A stretch of 64,000 nt of DNA from Limnoperna fortunei (GCA_944474755.1 OX104113.1:53211644-53275643); one strand, 5' to 3'; numbered from the stretch's first letter, positions 45,003-56,935 are shown. Notes: generated by a model not told the origin, from the letters alone. Numbers and translations are program-made.

Positions 45003-46098
45003 ATGATCACAACTGTAGAAAACTTGTGGTGGCTTTGCTACACATATATTTTAGAAACAAGAACATGACCAATACAGATCAAATGATTTCTCAATCCAAT
45101 ATTATTTATATGACAGTATGATGAGTTGCATTAAAATATTTGTATTATTAGAATATCATAGTACAGAACTTGAATATTCAATCATATTCTTCATGAAATT
45201 TCCTTTTGGTGTCTTCATCCTTTAAATCCTAGTTTGTTGAAGTCTTCCTTAAACATGTTAAAAAAATAATTCTAAAGAAAATCCCTTACAATATTTGCCA
45301 TCCCTGGCTTGAAATAAATAAATAAATAAAAACCCCTACCTACTTTGCCCTATTATGTCTGAGAACCAATTTTGTATGACCTATAAATAGATTCGCTAAT
45401 GTTTTGTCCTAGAATTCTCAATTTTTATCCTTGAAAATTTACTCCAAATTATATATCAGTGATGCATGTTAGAAATGCATTTTCTTTTATACAATATATT
45501 GATATAAAGTTGTATATTCTCTTATGATACGTGTACTCCAATTCTGTTTTAGAATTTGAAAGTAAATCAAGTTAAAGCATCATTATTTTATTTGTCTTCA
45601 TGCTATGTATGCTTGTAAAAAATTTTGATTGAACAAAGATTAATACCTATAAAGGTCATGAAGATGTATACTGGAAAAGTAAAAAAGGTCAATATATTTA
45701 TCATATTTACAGTTTATGTTCATCTCTGTCAAACAGACAAAAGTTTTAATTCAAATAGCCTCCACCAATGCACCTGAAAAAGTCAACTTTACCATAGTGG
45801 TATGACATTGGGATAAATTTAGTACTCTGTATGTATACATTTCAAGGCATCCTAGAGAGGGGGTCAGATTTTTTATGGCACTTCTAAGAGGAGGGTCAGT
45901 GATTTTAACAAATATAAAAATGGGGGTCAGTAATGTTTTATAATTTATAAATTACAATTTGCCCCCCCCCCCTTTGGGAGATAAATAATGACCGGTCCCT
46001 TATACAAGATACAAGATACAACATACTAGTATTTTATTAGCAAATCAATGCGCCCAATATTGAGCATAAGATAGGATAAGATACTTTATAAACCAATT
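45003..46098. other. Non-coding region
   Basis: AT-rich, with a C-run near 45,962 and an (AATA)n stretch near 45,315. I see no gene or repeat boundary here. Confidence 0.5.
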
Positions 46099-46110
46099 AT
46101 GGGCCCGTGG

Positions 46111-46179
46111 ATTGATTGATTGATTAATGGTGTTTAACGCCCAAGCAGCAATAATTCAGCTATATTCAGGCGACGGGCG
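46111..46179 (-). mobile_element. Tail-only SINE insertion with 12-bp target duplication
   Basis: On the minus strand this is CGCCTGAATATAGCTGAA through GGGCGTTAAAC to (AATC)n, the last ~69 bp of the SINE at 11,871-12,392. The exact direct repeat ATGGGCCCGTGG flanks it (46,099-46,110 and 46,180-46,191). It is a severely 5'-truncated retroposition. Confidence 0.8.
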
Positions 46180-46191
46180 ATGGGCCCGTGG

Positions 46192-46908
46192 AGGGCATGA
46201 ACAAACAATACAATTACAAAAAAAAAAAGAGAAAGATATTGATTTGTATATAAGCTACACTAACAACAAAGGAAAGTAAAAATTGTAACTATATAGTATA
46301 ACAATTATAAATAGCAAGTGTGGTTGACTACAAGTATATGTTGATATGGTAACAATACATATATAGTTTAGCTATCCTTTCCGTGTCAAGTGCAACAAAA
46401 GTAGATTGAAGTTGTATGTATTTTTGATACAATTGCCACCGGAGGACGTTGCCTAAATTGGAAATGCTAAACTACAATAAGCCAAGGGGATCAAATGGCA
46501 TTAGAAACAATAAATAAATATATGTATACACATATATTATGTGAAGCCTTGGTTATCCTACCCGTGTCAAACGCACCAAAGGTAGGTTGATTTGTACCTT
46601 TGATGCAGTTGCCACAAGGGGACGATGCCTAAATTATGATATACCAAGTAGTCTTACTATACGTGTACAATTAAATTAAGTAAGAAAATCATCATTAGAG
46701 AAAAATATAAATATGTACAATACAACAAGGTTAAGGGAAATAAGTAAAACTTAAAATATTTGTATGTTTGGTAAAATTATAATACAAATAATAATCATAA
46801 TAATAATTCAAATAATTATAAAAGCAGTTGTGTAAATTAAATTGGGTATTAAAACTAAAGGGGAAAGAAGAAAAAGAAACAGCAATTTCTCTTAGACCCA
46901 TTACATAT
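46192..46908. other. Non-coding region
   Basis: It includes two related stretches (46,370-46,460 and 46,545-46,640) sharing ATCC..CCGTGTCAA, AAAGTAGATTGA and TGCCTAAATT motifs, so it holds a diverged ~180-bp duplication. No gene. Confidence 0.5.
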
Positions 46909-47501
46909 CAGTGACGGATCCAGATAAAAAAGAAAAGGAAAAAATGAGAGAACAGGGAGTGTAACAACCAGCGTCAAAGGCAACAGGGGCGTAGCTGACC
47001 CTTGTGTCATGTGCAGGCAAATTTAATTAGGCGAGGGGTCTAGGGATTTTGCATTTTGGGGGTTTAAAAGAGTTTAATCTATGCATAAATTAAATGACAA
47101 AAACGAACGTTTTTTACCTTTTTATGTATACTAGCATTGTGCCTAACAAATGGATCTCATATACAACAAAGATTCTTCATCAAATTTATAGATACTATAC
47201 ACCAGTAATATTTAAGGCTAAGATTTTTGTTCGTTTTTTTCAGTTTTTGTTTTTGACAATCTGATGTGCAAGGAAATGATTTTTTGCTTGTACATGTATG
47301 AGAGCTACGCGCCTGGAAATGTAATCCCCGATCGTCCTCGCCATAAATTAATGCATTAGCGGTACTAATTCGTTTATTATGATATCTCTGTTGTATATAC
47401 TGTACATGCACCAAATAAAGGTTACTGAACACTATAAAAACCTTGTTCGTGGCATTCCTTTTCCGATATCCCTTTTTTCGGAAATCCTGTATCCGCCCCT
47501 G
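46909..47501. mobile_element. hAT-like MITE with 5-bp target duplication, copy 2
   Basis: The ends CAGTGACGGATCCAG and TCCTGTATCCGCCCCTG are flanked by CATAT on both sides. Its interior matches copy 1 (for instance AATGTAATCCCC, TTATTGATATCTCTG and ACACTATAAAAACC) but is split by another element at 46,984-47,315. Confidence 0.7.
46984..47315. mobile_element. Small TIR element nested in hAT-like copy 2
   Basis: The ends CAGGGGCGTAGCT and AGCTACGCGCCTG are inverted repeats. Copy 1 at 44,695 gives the uninterrupted sequence (CCAAAGACAAAAATGTAATC), which locates the insertion. The duplication, if any, is not clear. The ends resemble other hAT-like elements; a solo CAGTGGCGTAGCTCCC lies near 59,998. 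Confidence 0.55.
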
Positions 47502-47635
47502 CATATTTCTTCTTCATGATAAAGTTACCAATGCAAATAAAGAATCAAATATTTAACAAAACACGAGGGTTTCATGATTACTAGTGATTTGGACAATTTT
47601 CGTGGTTCTCGTTAGTACTGATGACGATTTTTATT

Positions 47636-47960
47636 GGCCGGATTTCACAGAGTGAAATCTGGGATACAGTATGGCGGGCGGGCGGGCGGGCGAGCGGGTA
47701 CAAAATTTTCGTAACAGTTTTCTCGGCTTCTACTAAAGGGATTGATTTCAAATTTGGGGCACAGCTTTAGCATGATGAGTTGTACCGTGCCTGTCCTTTC
47801 CAGGTCAGTCAGTTATTTACTTCCTGTTTTCCAAGGCGACTTGAACTGTTTCAAGGGTCAAAACAGGAAAAATTTTCGTAACAGTTTTCTCAGCAAAAAA
47901 AACTGGGGAAAAAACATGGCGGAATTGGATGGTCAGCGTTCAGATAGCTGAGGTCAGTTT
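47636..47960 (+). mobile_element. HINE-like element, family E (5' part)
   Basis: A 5' hairpin CCGGATTTCACAGAGTGAAA with TCTGG (47,638-47,662) is followed by a (GGGC)n microsatellite (47,683-47,698). Internal repeats with TTCGTAACAGTTTTCTC follow. The 3' end is not defined. A diverged internal piece of the same family seems to lie at 58,195-58,290. Confidence 0.45.
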
Positions 47961-48057
47961 TTGAAAATAAGGGTGTTGGAGGGTTCAGTAGCACATGTAC
48001 GATGTTGAACTTAAAACTTTAATCTTTGCTATGACTTGCTTGGTGAGAGAATAACTA

Positions 48058-48640
48058 ATGGGCAATAAAACAAAGAGAAAAAGGAAAAGATTAAATAGTA
48101 CTCAAAGTGGGTCGCCAGCACACATGAACATCAGAAATACAGTGAAAATAACGACAATGAAATGAGAATTTTCCATACAAGAGTCAGAGAACTTGAACTT
48201 GAAGAAATTACTAATAAATTACACGAATCATTTTTGGATCAGCAAACTAGGGCAATGAAATATAACTTAATTTTTGAGAACATTCCAGAGGTTAAATCTG
48301 ATTTGAATATTAACGAAGACACTGAATCTGTGTTAAGCGATTTTATAAAGAAAGAGCTTAAAATTGAAGATCCCATTGCACTTCACAATGTGCAAATAAT
48401 TAAAACAGCGTCGCGATAGAGGCTCTCCTTCATTTATTGCGAAGTTTGTGTACCACAAAGATAGAGTTTTAAAGGCCGCAAAAACTGAACTAGTTCGTAA
48501 ACCGTTCAAAATTTATCAGCAGTATCCCCAAGAAATAAGTGACAGGCGCAGACAATAGGTCCCAATAATGAAAGAACTAAGGGATCAAAATCAGAGAGCA
48601 TACATAGTTAGGGATAAACTTTTTGTAAAAATACAGCTGA
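48058..48640 (+). pseudogene. LINE ORF1 remnant
   Basis: The ATG at 48,058 opens MGNKTKRKRKRLN, matching MGKNRNRNKRQRN of ORF1 copy A. The Pro/Gln-rich and most of the coiled-coil region is deleted. The frame at 48,162-48,419 resumes with coiled coil and the RRM-like domain (TRAMKYNLIFENIPEV). It then shifts, and a second frame continues FIAKFVYHKDRVLKAA, FKIYQQYPQEISDRR (stop) and YIVRDKLFV. It corresponds to residues ~215-370 of copy A. It cannot make an intact protein. Confidence 0.75.
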
Positions 48641-48644
48641 GGTA

Positions 48645-48862
48645 TACGACGGCTTATTCGTGCCAAACAACAAATAGAAAAAAAAATCTTATTTCGTTTT
48701 AACGGTTTATTAAATCGTTACAACGATTTATTTAATAAACAGTTCAAACGATTTAATACATCGTTGTAATGATTTAATAAACTGTTCAAACGATTTAATA
48801 AACCGTTTAAACGAAATAAGATTTTTTTTCATTTTGTTGTTTGGCACGAATAAGCCGTCGTA
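48645..48862. mobile_element. Palindromic MITE, TA target
   Basis: The whole 218 bp is a near-perfect inverted repeat: TACGACGGCTTATTCGTGCC at the left and its reverse complement at the right. The centre has internal repeats of AACGATTTAATAAA. TA flanks both sides, as in Tc1/mariner-type MITEs. It separates LINE ORF1 from ORF2. Confidence 0.8.
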
Positions 48863-48939
48863 CATTTAAGCATGATAAATTGATATTGTTTGCAATAGAG
48901 ATTTCATTGATTTCGTTATTTTTATTTCCTTTGTTTATG

Positions 48940-49768
48940 TGTGTGGATTATTGTCAAAATTAAGAAATCCTGATTTTTTAGACCTAATCCAAAACTATAT
49001 GACTATGTGTTTTTCTAGAAACAAAAACAGATATCTATGACTATTTAGATCTTCCCAAGGGTTACAATTATATAGCCAAACATAGGTAAAAATGTAATAA
49101 GAAATCCGGTTGAATTATTATTATGTATAAAGATCACCTTGAAGAGTATCTTGAATTTCCAAAAACAAATTCGGAGTATGTTCAATGGGTTATCCTGGAT
49201 AACAATTTTACGAATCTTGGTAAAAGATTAATCTTAGGTTGTGTATATATCCCACCCGAAAACTCAAGATACTCTTCCCCCGATGCATTTAATGAAATTG
49301 AATCAGAAATGTTGGACTTAGTAGAAGATGATGAACTTATTGCTTGTATTGGCGATTTTAATGCAAAGACAGGTCTTTTACCTGACTATGTCAAAACAGA
49401 AAAGTCTTTTCTGGAAGTATTTGATTTAGAAAACGAAATGAAAACTTGCCAAAAGCTGGTGTTAAACTAGACAGAAATAACTCTTGTACAGGGAAAGCCA
49501 ATATGTATGGTCATTTACTGTTGGACTTTTGTAGAAGAAAACAATATGTACATTGTGAATGGCAGAATGGGAAAAGATACGAATGGCGATTGTACTTGTC
49601 GTGACGTATCTTTGATAGATTATTGTATAGCTTCTTCAAACTTATTTAAATATATTTCAGAATTTGAGGTAAAATCTTTTTGCCCAATTTTTTCAGATGT
49701 TCATAAGCCGCTTCATGTAGAATTCAGATTTTTTAAAAGTTTAGATTTTATAGATAGAGCTCGTGATG
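48940..49768 (+). pseudogene. LINE ORF2 endonuclease domain, decayed
   Basis: In several frames the sequence gives VCGLLSKLRNPDFLDLIQN, a broken ETKTD-like motif, LPKGYNYIAKHR, then an open piece (49,123-49,470) with LILGCVYIPPENSRY and ACIGDFNAKTG, and another piece (49,507-49,845) with RDVSLIDYCIASS and SDVHKPLHVEF. These are the EN motifs (Glu, GDFNAKTG, SLIDY, SDHxP-type end; here SDVHKP). Frameshifts near 49,090 and 49,470 and the downstream insertion inactivate it. Confidence 0.75.
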
Positions 49769-49772
49769 TTAA

Positions 49773-50982
49773 AGGGAAACTTCGCGAAAAAATGAAAATT
49801 TTATATGTTATTCTTCAAATAAAAAGAAATATAATTGCCTTGTGATGTTTTATTGTATTCTTTACCGTTACGCTTCTAGAGTGGATTAAAGGTGGTAAAA
49901 TTTAGTGTATAGGGGCCGCCATATTGACAGTATTTTATCACGTGACTGCGTTTGTGACGTGATAAATGTAATTATCAAGTAAATATGATAAATAATCCAG
50001 TTAAAATATGTTTTTCTGCCTTAGCTCTTTGAAGAATATATTAACTGTGGCGATAACTAATGTCCGGCTGACAACATAGGATAAGCAAATACGTCTTAAT
50101 GTTTTATGATCTTTGTTTTAATAAATGTATTTTTAGACACAAATTTTAACCTGTCTTTATTTAACTCAGATATCATGTACCTAAATAATAATTATAATAA
50201 AAGATATATTTATATGATTATTTTTATATATAAAATAAAATTCCGTGGATAATTGTCTTGAAACGTCTTGAAACGGCAGTTGTACCTGGACGTGAAAATG
50301 TTACAGGTAAATCATTACTCGTTTATGAAGGGTAATTAACAGAATTAGCAGGGAAACAAACAGGATGTTTATTGCAATTACTAGATCATTAGACACCGAC
50401 TTTGAAGTTAGAATATTCGGACTTTTTCTTAAATACTCAACTTCGTAAATATTTTGTATAAAAAAGTTTAGTTCAATAAGTTGCTTAATCTGATTAAGTT
50501 GAAAATAATAATACGAATAATTTTCAATTTATTAATATTTATGGACTTTTTTCCTATCAAAACAGTGACTTTTTTCCTGTGACTTTCTTTCCGTTTACCG
50601 TTGTTGCTGCTGTGGAAATAGTCTTAAGTAGAAGTCTTTAAATTGGTTTACTACTTGTTATACGATTCGTTTTTTTTTTGCTTATATAGATCAGGAATAC
50701 GAAACGTAATCTTTCCACAACCTTGTCTTATAGTACAACCTTCTGTTATTGACCGTTTCGCATTATTATCATACGACGACTTTTAAGGTACTTGGATGTC
50801 TAGTATCGCCATCTAGTGAGGAGATGGTGACAAGATGGCGGACCTCAAGTGCATTTTTTACACGGTAAATTCCATGCAGAAACTTAACCACTGAAAATAA
50901 AATGAAACATCAAGAGGCAAATGTGTTTCTTTTTAGTTGAAGAATAACATATCAAATTTTCATTTTTTCGCGAAGTTTCCCT
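49773..50982. mobile_element. TTAA-target TIR element (piggyBac-like, non-autonomous)
   Basis: Inverted ends start AGGGAAACTTCGCGAAAAAA and pair for roughly 100-150 bp with the right end. TTAA lies on both sides (49,769-49,772 and 50,983-50,986). With one TTAA kept, the flanks rejoin in frame as DRARDVKHQPRLKPRSWDN, which is the expected LINE linker, so the ends are exact. The 1.2-kb interior has no transposase. It contains the TTCCTGTGACTTT repeat with TTTACCG seen at 2,000-2,089. Confidence 0.85.
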
Positions 50983-50986
50983 TTAA

Positions 50987-52796
50987 ACATCAGCCGCGCT
51001 TAAAACCACGTTCATGGGATAATATTAAACTAAATGAGTACGTAGACTCAATTTTGTCTGACCCTCGATTTTCAAACTTAAATATCTCTTTACACGCAAT
51101 TGACAATAAGGTTCGTCAAGGCGAAACTCTAACAGAAAACTTGATCAATTCAATAGTGAATGATATCGGAGAGATGTTTGAAGAAACAGCAGTTAAAGTA
51201 TTCGGAAGACCAAAATACATTAATTTGAATCGAATAGTGGAGGCTAAGTCGAACAAACCGTGGTTTAACGAGGAATGCAAGGTAAAAAAAGCTTTTCACA
51301 GAGCGAGAAAAGCATATAATAATCACAAAAATGAGATAAATCGACAACTAATGATTTCTAAATCCCGCGAATTCAAACGTGCACTAAATATTGCATATAA
51401 TAATTTCCAGACAAGTTTGACTAGAGAAATCAGAAGCGCGCCTAAAAATAACACCAGAAAATTTTGGGATTATTAAACCGTTGTACAAACAAACGAAAAA
51501 CAAAAATAGATGTCCCTCTTGATCAATTATATGAATATTTTCAAGAAATTAATAGATGTGATAGCGACACCGCTTTCGTTGAGCCAGAAAATAACTTCAA
51601 TGTTAATGAAGAAGTAGCTGATCGTATTTTAAATAGTGAAATTACGCAGTTGGAAATAGAAACTGTGGTAAAAAACTAGATAATAATAAAGCACCTGGCC
51701 TTGACGGAATAACTAACGAATATATCAAGAACACGTTGCATATTATGATTATATTAAATTATTCAACATTATATTTACAACAGGTATTGTGCCTGAATCC
51801 TGGACAATTGGTGTTATACACCCAATTTATAAAAACAAAGGAGATCGAAAGAATCCTACAAATTATAGACCAATTGGTTTAGTAAGCTGTTTTAGTAAAG
51901 TTTTTACAAGCATAATCAATACTAGATTGACTTATTTTTCTGATGAGGTTAATCTTATAAGTGAATCGCAAGCAGGATTCAGGAAAAACCATTCCACTAT
52001 TGATAATATTTTTATTTTAGATTCATTTATAAATCTGTATTTTTCTAAAAAGAAGAAACTTGTAGCTACGTTTGTAGATTTTAGTAAGGCTTTTGATAAG
52101 CTTGACAGAAGCAGTCTTTGGACCAAAATGATCAAGTCTAATATTCGAGGTAATTGTTTTAATGTTATTAAGAGCATGTATGAAAAGGTTAAATCATGTG
52201 TTTTAAAGGATGGTATACATTCAGATTTTTCGCCTGTGAAATAGGTGTACGTCAAGGGAAAAGTTTGTCCCCCTTCTTATTTGCACTATTTATTAAGGAA
52301 ATTGAAAGATTTCTCGAAGATTCAAATGTTCTCTCTTTAAGCATGGTAGATGATATACTGTTTAATCAATTACATATTTTTATGAAAATTTATCTTTTGT
52401 TTTATGCTGATGACACCATACTTTTTTCAGAAACTCTAGAGGGTATGCAATACTTGCTGAACGCATTTAATAATTATTGTAAATTGTGGAAAATGGATGT
52501 TAATACCAGTAAAACTAAAGTTGTTATTTTCTCCAAAAGAAAATTTAAACCTCATATTAAACTTGTGTTAGACGGCGTAGAACTAGAGTACACGGACACA
52601 TATTCATATCTAGGTGTCCTGTACCAATATACAGGCAGTTTCAACACGGCGAAAAAAATGCTGATTGAACAAACTCAAAAAGCTTTGTACGCTGTTTACT
52701 ATAAAATAAGAAATTTACATTTGCCGATTGATTTACAGTTGAAAATCAATGACACACTTGTTTCTCCAATTCTCCTTTACGGTAGCGATGTGATAG
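50987..52796 (+). pseudogene. LINE ORF2 linker and reverse transcriptase, decayed
   Basis: The linker (50,987-51,476) contains SNKPWFNEECK and basic helices. A frameshift follows, then APGLDGITNEYIKNT near 51,690. The RT starts PESWTIGVIHPIYKNKGD, NYRPIGLVSCFSKVF, SESQAGFRKNHSTIDNIF and VATFVDFSKAFDKLD (motif A Asp). A frameshift near 52,220 leads to GVRQGKSLSPFLFALFI (motif B) and LLFYADDTILFS (YADD box), then SKTKVVIFSKRK and YLGVLY. It ends PILLYGSDVI where the composite insertion begins. The domain order is normal; at least three frame breaks inactivate it. Confidence 0.82.
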
Positions 52797-52812
52797 GTAT
52801 GGTGGCATATAT

Positions 52813-53215
52813 CTGCCCCTACTTGTCACATAATTAAGTCTACATAATTTGGGAAATAAGTCGACTTGTCACTTAATTATGTCTACTTGTCACATATTTA
52901 AGTAAACTTTTCAGATAATAAAGTTGTAATATTTTTAAGAAAAATAAACCGTATTTTGCGTTTTTGCCCTTTACATGCCATACATAAGTTGACATAATTA
53001 TCTGACAAGTAGACTTGTGTATCTGACAAGTTGACTTATTTATCTGACAAGTAGACTTGTTTATCTGACAAGTAGACTTATTTATCTGACAAGTTTACTT
53101 ATTTATCTGACAAGTTGACTTATTTATCTGACAAGTTGATTTATTTATCTGACAAGTTGACTTATTTATCTGACAAGTTTACTTACTTATCTGACAAGTA
53201 GACTTAGATTTTTAA
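52813..53215 (+). repeat. 21-bp satellite (TATCTGACAAGTNGACTTATT)
   Basis: About ten direct units lie at 52,990-53,210. The left part (52,813-52,915) carries the same motif inverted (ACTTGTCACATAATTAAGTC). The array therefore has inverted organisation around a short unique core (52,920-52,980). It is the left end of the composite insertion in the LINE. Confidence 0.8.
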
Positions 53216-53655
53216 CATCCGCCATTCGTTTTAGAAGACGCATCTGTGCAGACTGCGCGATATTTGCTCAAACGCACGAGAAAACTTTGCTCATCAGAAT
53301 AATTAGAGGTATGTATTTGAAAAGCAAAAGTGTATATATGTCTTTACCTTCCCAAAAAGGGGAACCAAAAACCATACAAGATAGGGTCACACTATTTATA
53401 ACTCAAATTCCCCATGACCAGCACATAACAGTAAGATGGGCACTATTCGATTATTTAGAAGTTCTGCGGTTTACTGTTAGATCATTTACTCAGTAAAATG
53501 ATAGGGTTACAATATTATCTTTGACATATACTAAATGTTCGAATGACTTAGTACCACCTACAACTCTATAAATTGGTCTGCATTCTTCGGAATACTTTTG
53601 ACGCGATATTTAGCCATTCAATGAAGGTGGTCGCTGTTACTAAAAATAGAACATG
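53216..53655. other. Unassigned segment ending in a HINE fragment
   Basis: 53,227-53,300 reads open as EDASVQTARYLLKRTRENF, coding-like but very short and unassigned. A 69-codon frame follows (53,287-53,496) without recognisable motifs. 53,627-53,655 (GTCGCTGTTACTAAAAATAG) matches the interior of the family A' element at 41,697 and is continued at 56,211. Confidence 0.45.
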
Positions 53656-56210
53656 CACTGTAAATTCAAGTGTTAAAACTGAGAACACCTAATGAACACT
53701 TTTTTGTAACACTTATTGAACGTGTAATGGCGTTCCCAAAATTAACACTGTTGTTCATCATATTTATGCCAAGTGTTAAGTTTTTGAACACTAGTGTTCT
53801 GCTGTTGGGTGTCTAAGTGTGTCGTTTTTAAACACTAGTGTTAACGTTTTGAATACCTGGTGTGCAATATTTTGAACACGTCCATATGTTCAAGAATTTA
53901 ATGCCAGGACGTGTTCAAGGGCCCTGTAACACTTTTTGAACACTCAGAACATGTTCAAAGAAAGAATGTAAAGATTCTGAACACCCTTTTCAAGTGTTCA
54001 AAGGGAAATGTTAAAAAGTAGAACACCTAAATGTTCATATTGCGAACATGTTCATTGGGTAACATGTTCCGACTAAGTAAATTGTAAAGTAGGATCCAGT
54101 CCATTTGGAAATGAAGATGTACTGCAATCAATAATCGAAATATACTATTTAAATGTATATGTAGTTACGAAAATACATTTTAACCATACTTAAAACCATT
54201 TTTGTATATTTTCATCTCCAATAAAAAATAAATTGATAAGATAAATATTAATTTTTTTTAAAGTCTCAGTTAGTAAAAACATAAAAAAACGTAAAAACAT
54301 AAAAAATAATATGTTTACAATATTTCTGAAGACAAACATATCTTTAAAAAATCAGAGAATTTTATTTTACTGATTGGTATAGGAAAGATTCCTACCCCAA
54401 TAAGAGGTAATGATATAGCTGAAAATTGATGAAAGTGACACTAAACCCATTTTGATTTAACAAAATTATTTTCATCAATCATAATAAAATTACCAGATTA
54501 TTACATTTAATGTAGGCAACGCTTCAAGCACCATACTCTACCATGAATTGAATACAATAATAAATAGTAAATTACTTTGTATTAAAAAAGCACATAAATT
54601 GAGTGGTAACATATCATTTAATATAAACATATATACACCATTGATACATATAGACATAATGAAACTATTTTATACAGTATGAATAAAACTGTCTTAGAAA
54701 AAGCATGAATCACATTTCTGTTGAATGCACTTTTCTGATGAATTGTAACATTTCACATACTAAAGAGAAAAAACCAAGATTGCTACAGATAGCTATGTAT
54801 GCATGCACTCTAAAATGGCTCAGGGGTTCTTGTCCACAAGTTTGTCCAAAAGAACAAATGACAGATACATGTACATAACTCCAAATGCTCAAATAAAATT
54901 TGTTTATGTCTGAATACACAATATGTCTATCCATCCTCCAAGAGTTTTATTGAAGTCATTCACCTGTCTTGCATTCTATATATTACAGGTGACGGTAATT
55001 TAATATTCAAATATATACAGAAACTGTATAAATTCAGCCACCACCACTTTCAATAAATTTGTCGATTCTGTCGTAGAAGTTAATTACGAAGCACAGTCTC
55101 TCACATTTCTATATGTCCAGCATCTCTTTCTATTCGTCCTTTAGTTTGGATAGATAATACTTATTCTTCTGTGCCTTATAATTGTATATCTCTGGCATGA
55201 TACGGGTTGTACACGCACATCATGTCATATGCTTCAAACCCACAATTAACAAACAAGTTGGGGTTATTCGATTGAACTTTCAACAGTGATATGTTGTAAA
55301 TGAACAAAGTAATCCTTCATTCTCCACCACAACTGCAAGTATATGTTACGTCTGCATCTTTGAATTCAACCGCCCAAAAACTGAAACAGGCAGACTTCCG
55401 GTGGTTCCATGGTGCATTCTGATACTATATAGCGCGGTAAATTTTGAACACCAGTGTTCAGAAATAGAACACTTGATAAACACACAGTGTTCAATAACAG
55501 AACAGATTAGGACATTTATGATAAAGTTTAAACCATAATACAAATGTTTGCAACAGAAGTATTAGGAAATGTGTACTATAAATTAATCAAAGGAACGACA
55601 TGAACACTGCACATTATTTTATTCACTGAAATATGTGTTTGTAAGAAATAAGACAGAGAACACCAATGCAACTTTAAAAGGCTTTGTTGAAGGCATTTTA
55701 GGGGTCGTCCATAATTGTCAACCATTTTCACAAGTGTGCAAAAAGCACACTTTTTGAGATCCCCCACCCCCATAAAAAGTGTACATCAACCATTAAACTA
55801 ACATAAAAACCAAACTCCACGGAAAAATTTCTAAAGATAAAAAAAAGTGTACGCATAAATGTCGAAATTTTTAACCCCCTCCCTCAAGTGTGCGGTTTGC
55901 ACACTTATGAAAATGGTTGACAATTATGGACGACCCTTTAACAATATAATTATTTATGTTTTTTTAAATTCGTTCAATGTGCATCAAAATAATATAAAAA
56001 CAAAGTTAATATTCATTACCCCTTTTGAACACTGAAGTGTTAAAATTTATTGAACACTTGAATGTGAACGTTTTAAACACAGGTGTTTAAAACTTGGACA
56101 CTATGTGTTAAGATGAACACTTCTTGAACATGCAGTGTTAAATCTGTGAACACTATGCGTATAAAATTTAAACGCGTCCGGACGCGTTAGCGTCCGTTAT
56201 ATTTACAGTG
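53656..56210. mobile_element. CACTA-like element with subterminal repeats
   Basis: The short inverted ends CACTGTAAAT and ATTTACAGTG lie within TG dinucleotides. Both end regions (53,670-54,060 and 56,020-56,160) are full of direct and inverted copies of a GTGTTCAAAA/TGAACACTT motif. Very short TIRs starting CACTR with repetitive subterminal regions are typical of EnSpm/CACTA and relatives (CMC). The HINE sequence flanking it rejoins when the element is removed. The interior (54,080-55,690) has no transposase and holds a Harbinger-like MITE. Confidence 0.65.
55701..55937. mobile_element. Tourist/Harbinger-like MITE, copy 2
   Basis: Same family as 29,375-29,616 in the opposite orientation, with ends GGGGTCGTCCATAATTGTC and GACAATTATGGACGACCC, and TTA on both sides. 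It is nested inside the CACTA-like element. Confidence 0.75.
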
Positions 56211-56935
56211 TGGGTGTCAACACATTACTTCAAATTGATCAGCACATTAAGGTCTACAATAGTTGCTATTAGTGTGAAGTTGTGTATTGGCTTCTTGTAG
56301 GAGTTATTGCTCTTTGACAAAATTTTTTTGTATTTACAATATAGCTTGAAAACTATAAGAGGGGGAGTGAAACTGTAAATGGCAAAAATGATCAGCAATA
56401 AAAGCCCTATAATTCACTTAATTGGTCTGAAATTGTCAGATGACTCCTTATAGGGGTTATTGCCCTTAAATGACAAATTTTTTTTATGAAATTTTCCAAT
56501 TTTGTCCTGTAACTTGAAAACTATAGCAGCTAGATTGAAACTGTATATAGCACAAATGATCAGCACTAGAAGCCCTACAAATGATTGCTTGCAAGATGAC
56601 TCTTTATAGGAGTTATTGCCCTTTAATAATAAATTCGGACAAATAAACAGTTTTTGTATTATAAATTACTCTATAACACACCTAGAGTAAAACTGTAAAT
56701 TTCTAAATTACCCTAAAGGACAAGGCCTACAAACCATCCAATTTTCTGAAATTGTCTGATGGCACCTTATAGGAGTTATCGTACTTAACTAAAATTTTTG
56801 AAGAAATGTTTAGTTTTTGCACAGTAACTTAAAAGCTATAACAACTAGACTGAGACTGTTAATTGCAAAAATTTAAATATAGTTGAAGTCATTTGGGTTC
56901 CAGGTGAGCGATTACAGGCTCCTGGGAGCCTCTAG
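56211..56935 (+). mobile_element. HINE-like element, family A' (right part, 5' truncated)
   Basis: It continues the fragment ending at 53,655 (GGGTGTCAACAC corresponds to 41,726). It has fewer 165-bp repeats than the copy at 41,451 and ends with AGGTGAGCGATTACAGG, the hairpin AGGCTCCTGGGAGCCT and CTAG followed by T at 56,935. Confidence 0.7.

Noticed and set aside
52990..53210. CRISPR-like array of 21-bp units
   Set aside because: Units are contiguous without unique spacers and the context is animal LINE DNA. It is a satellite.
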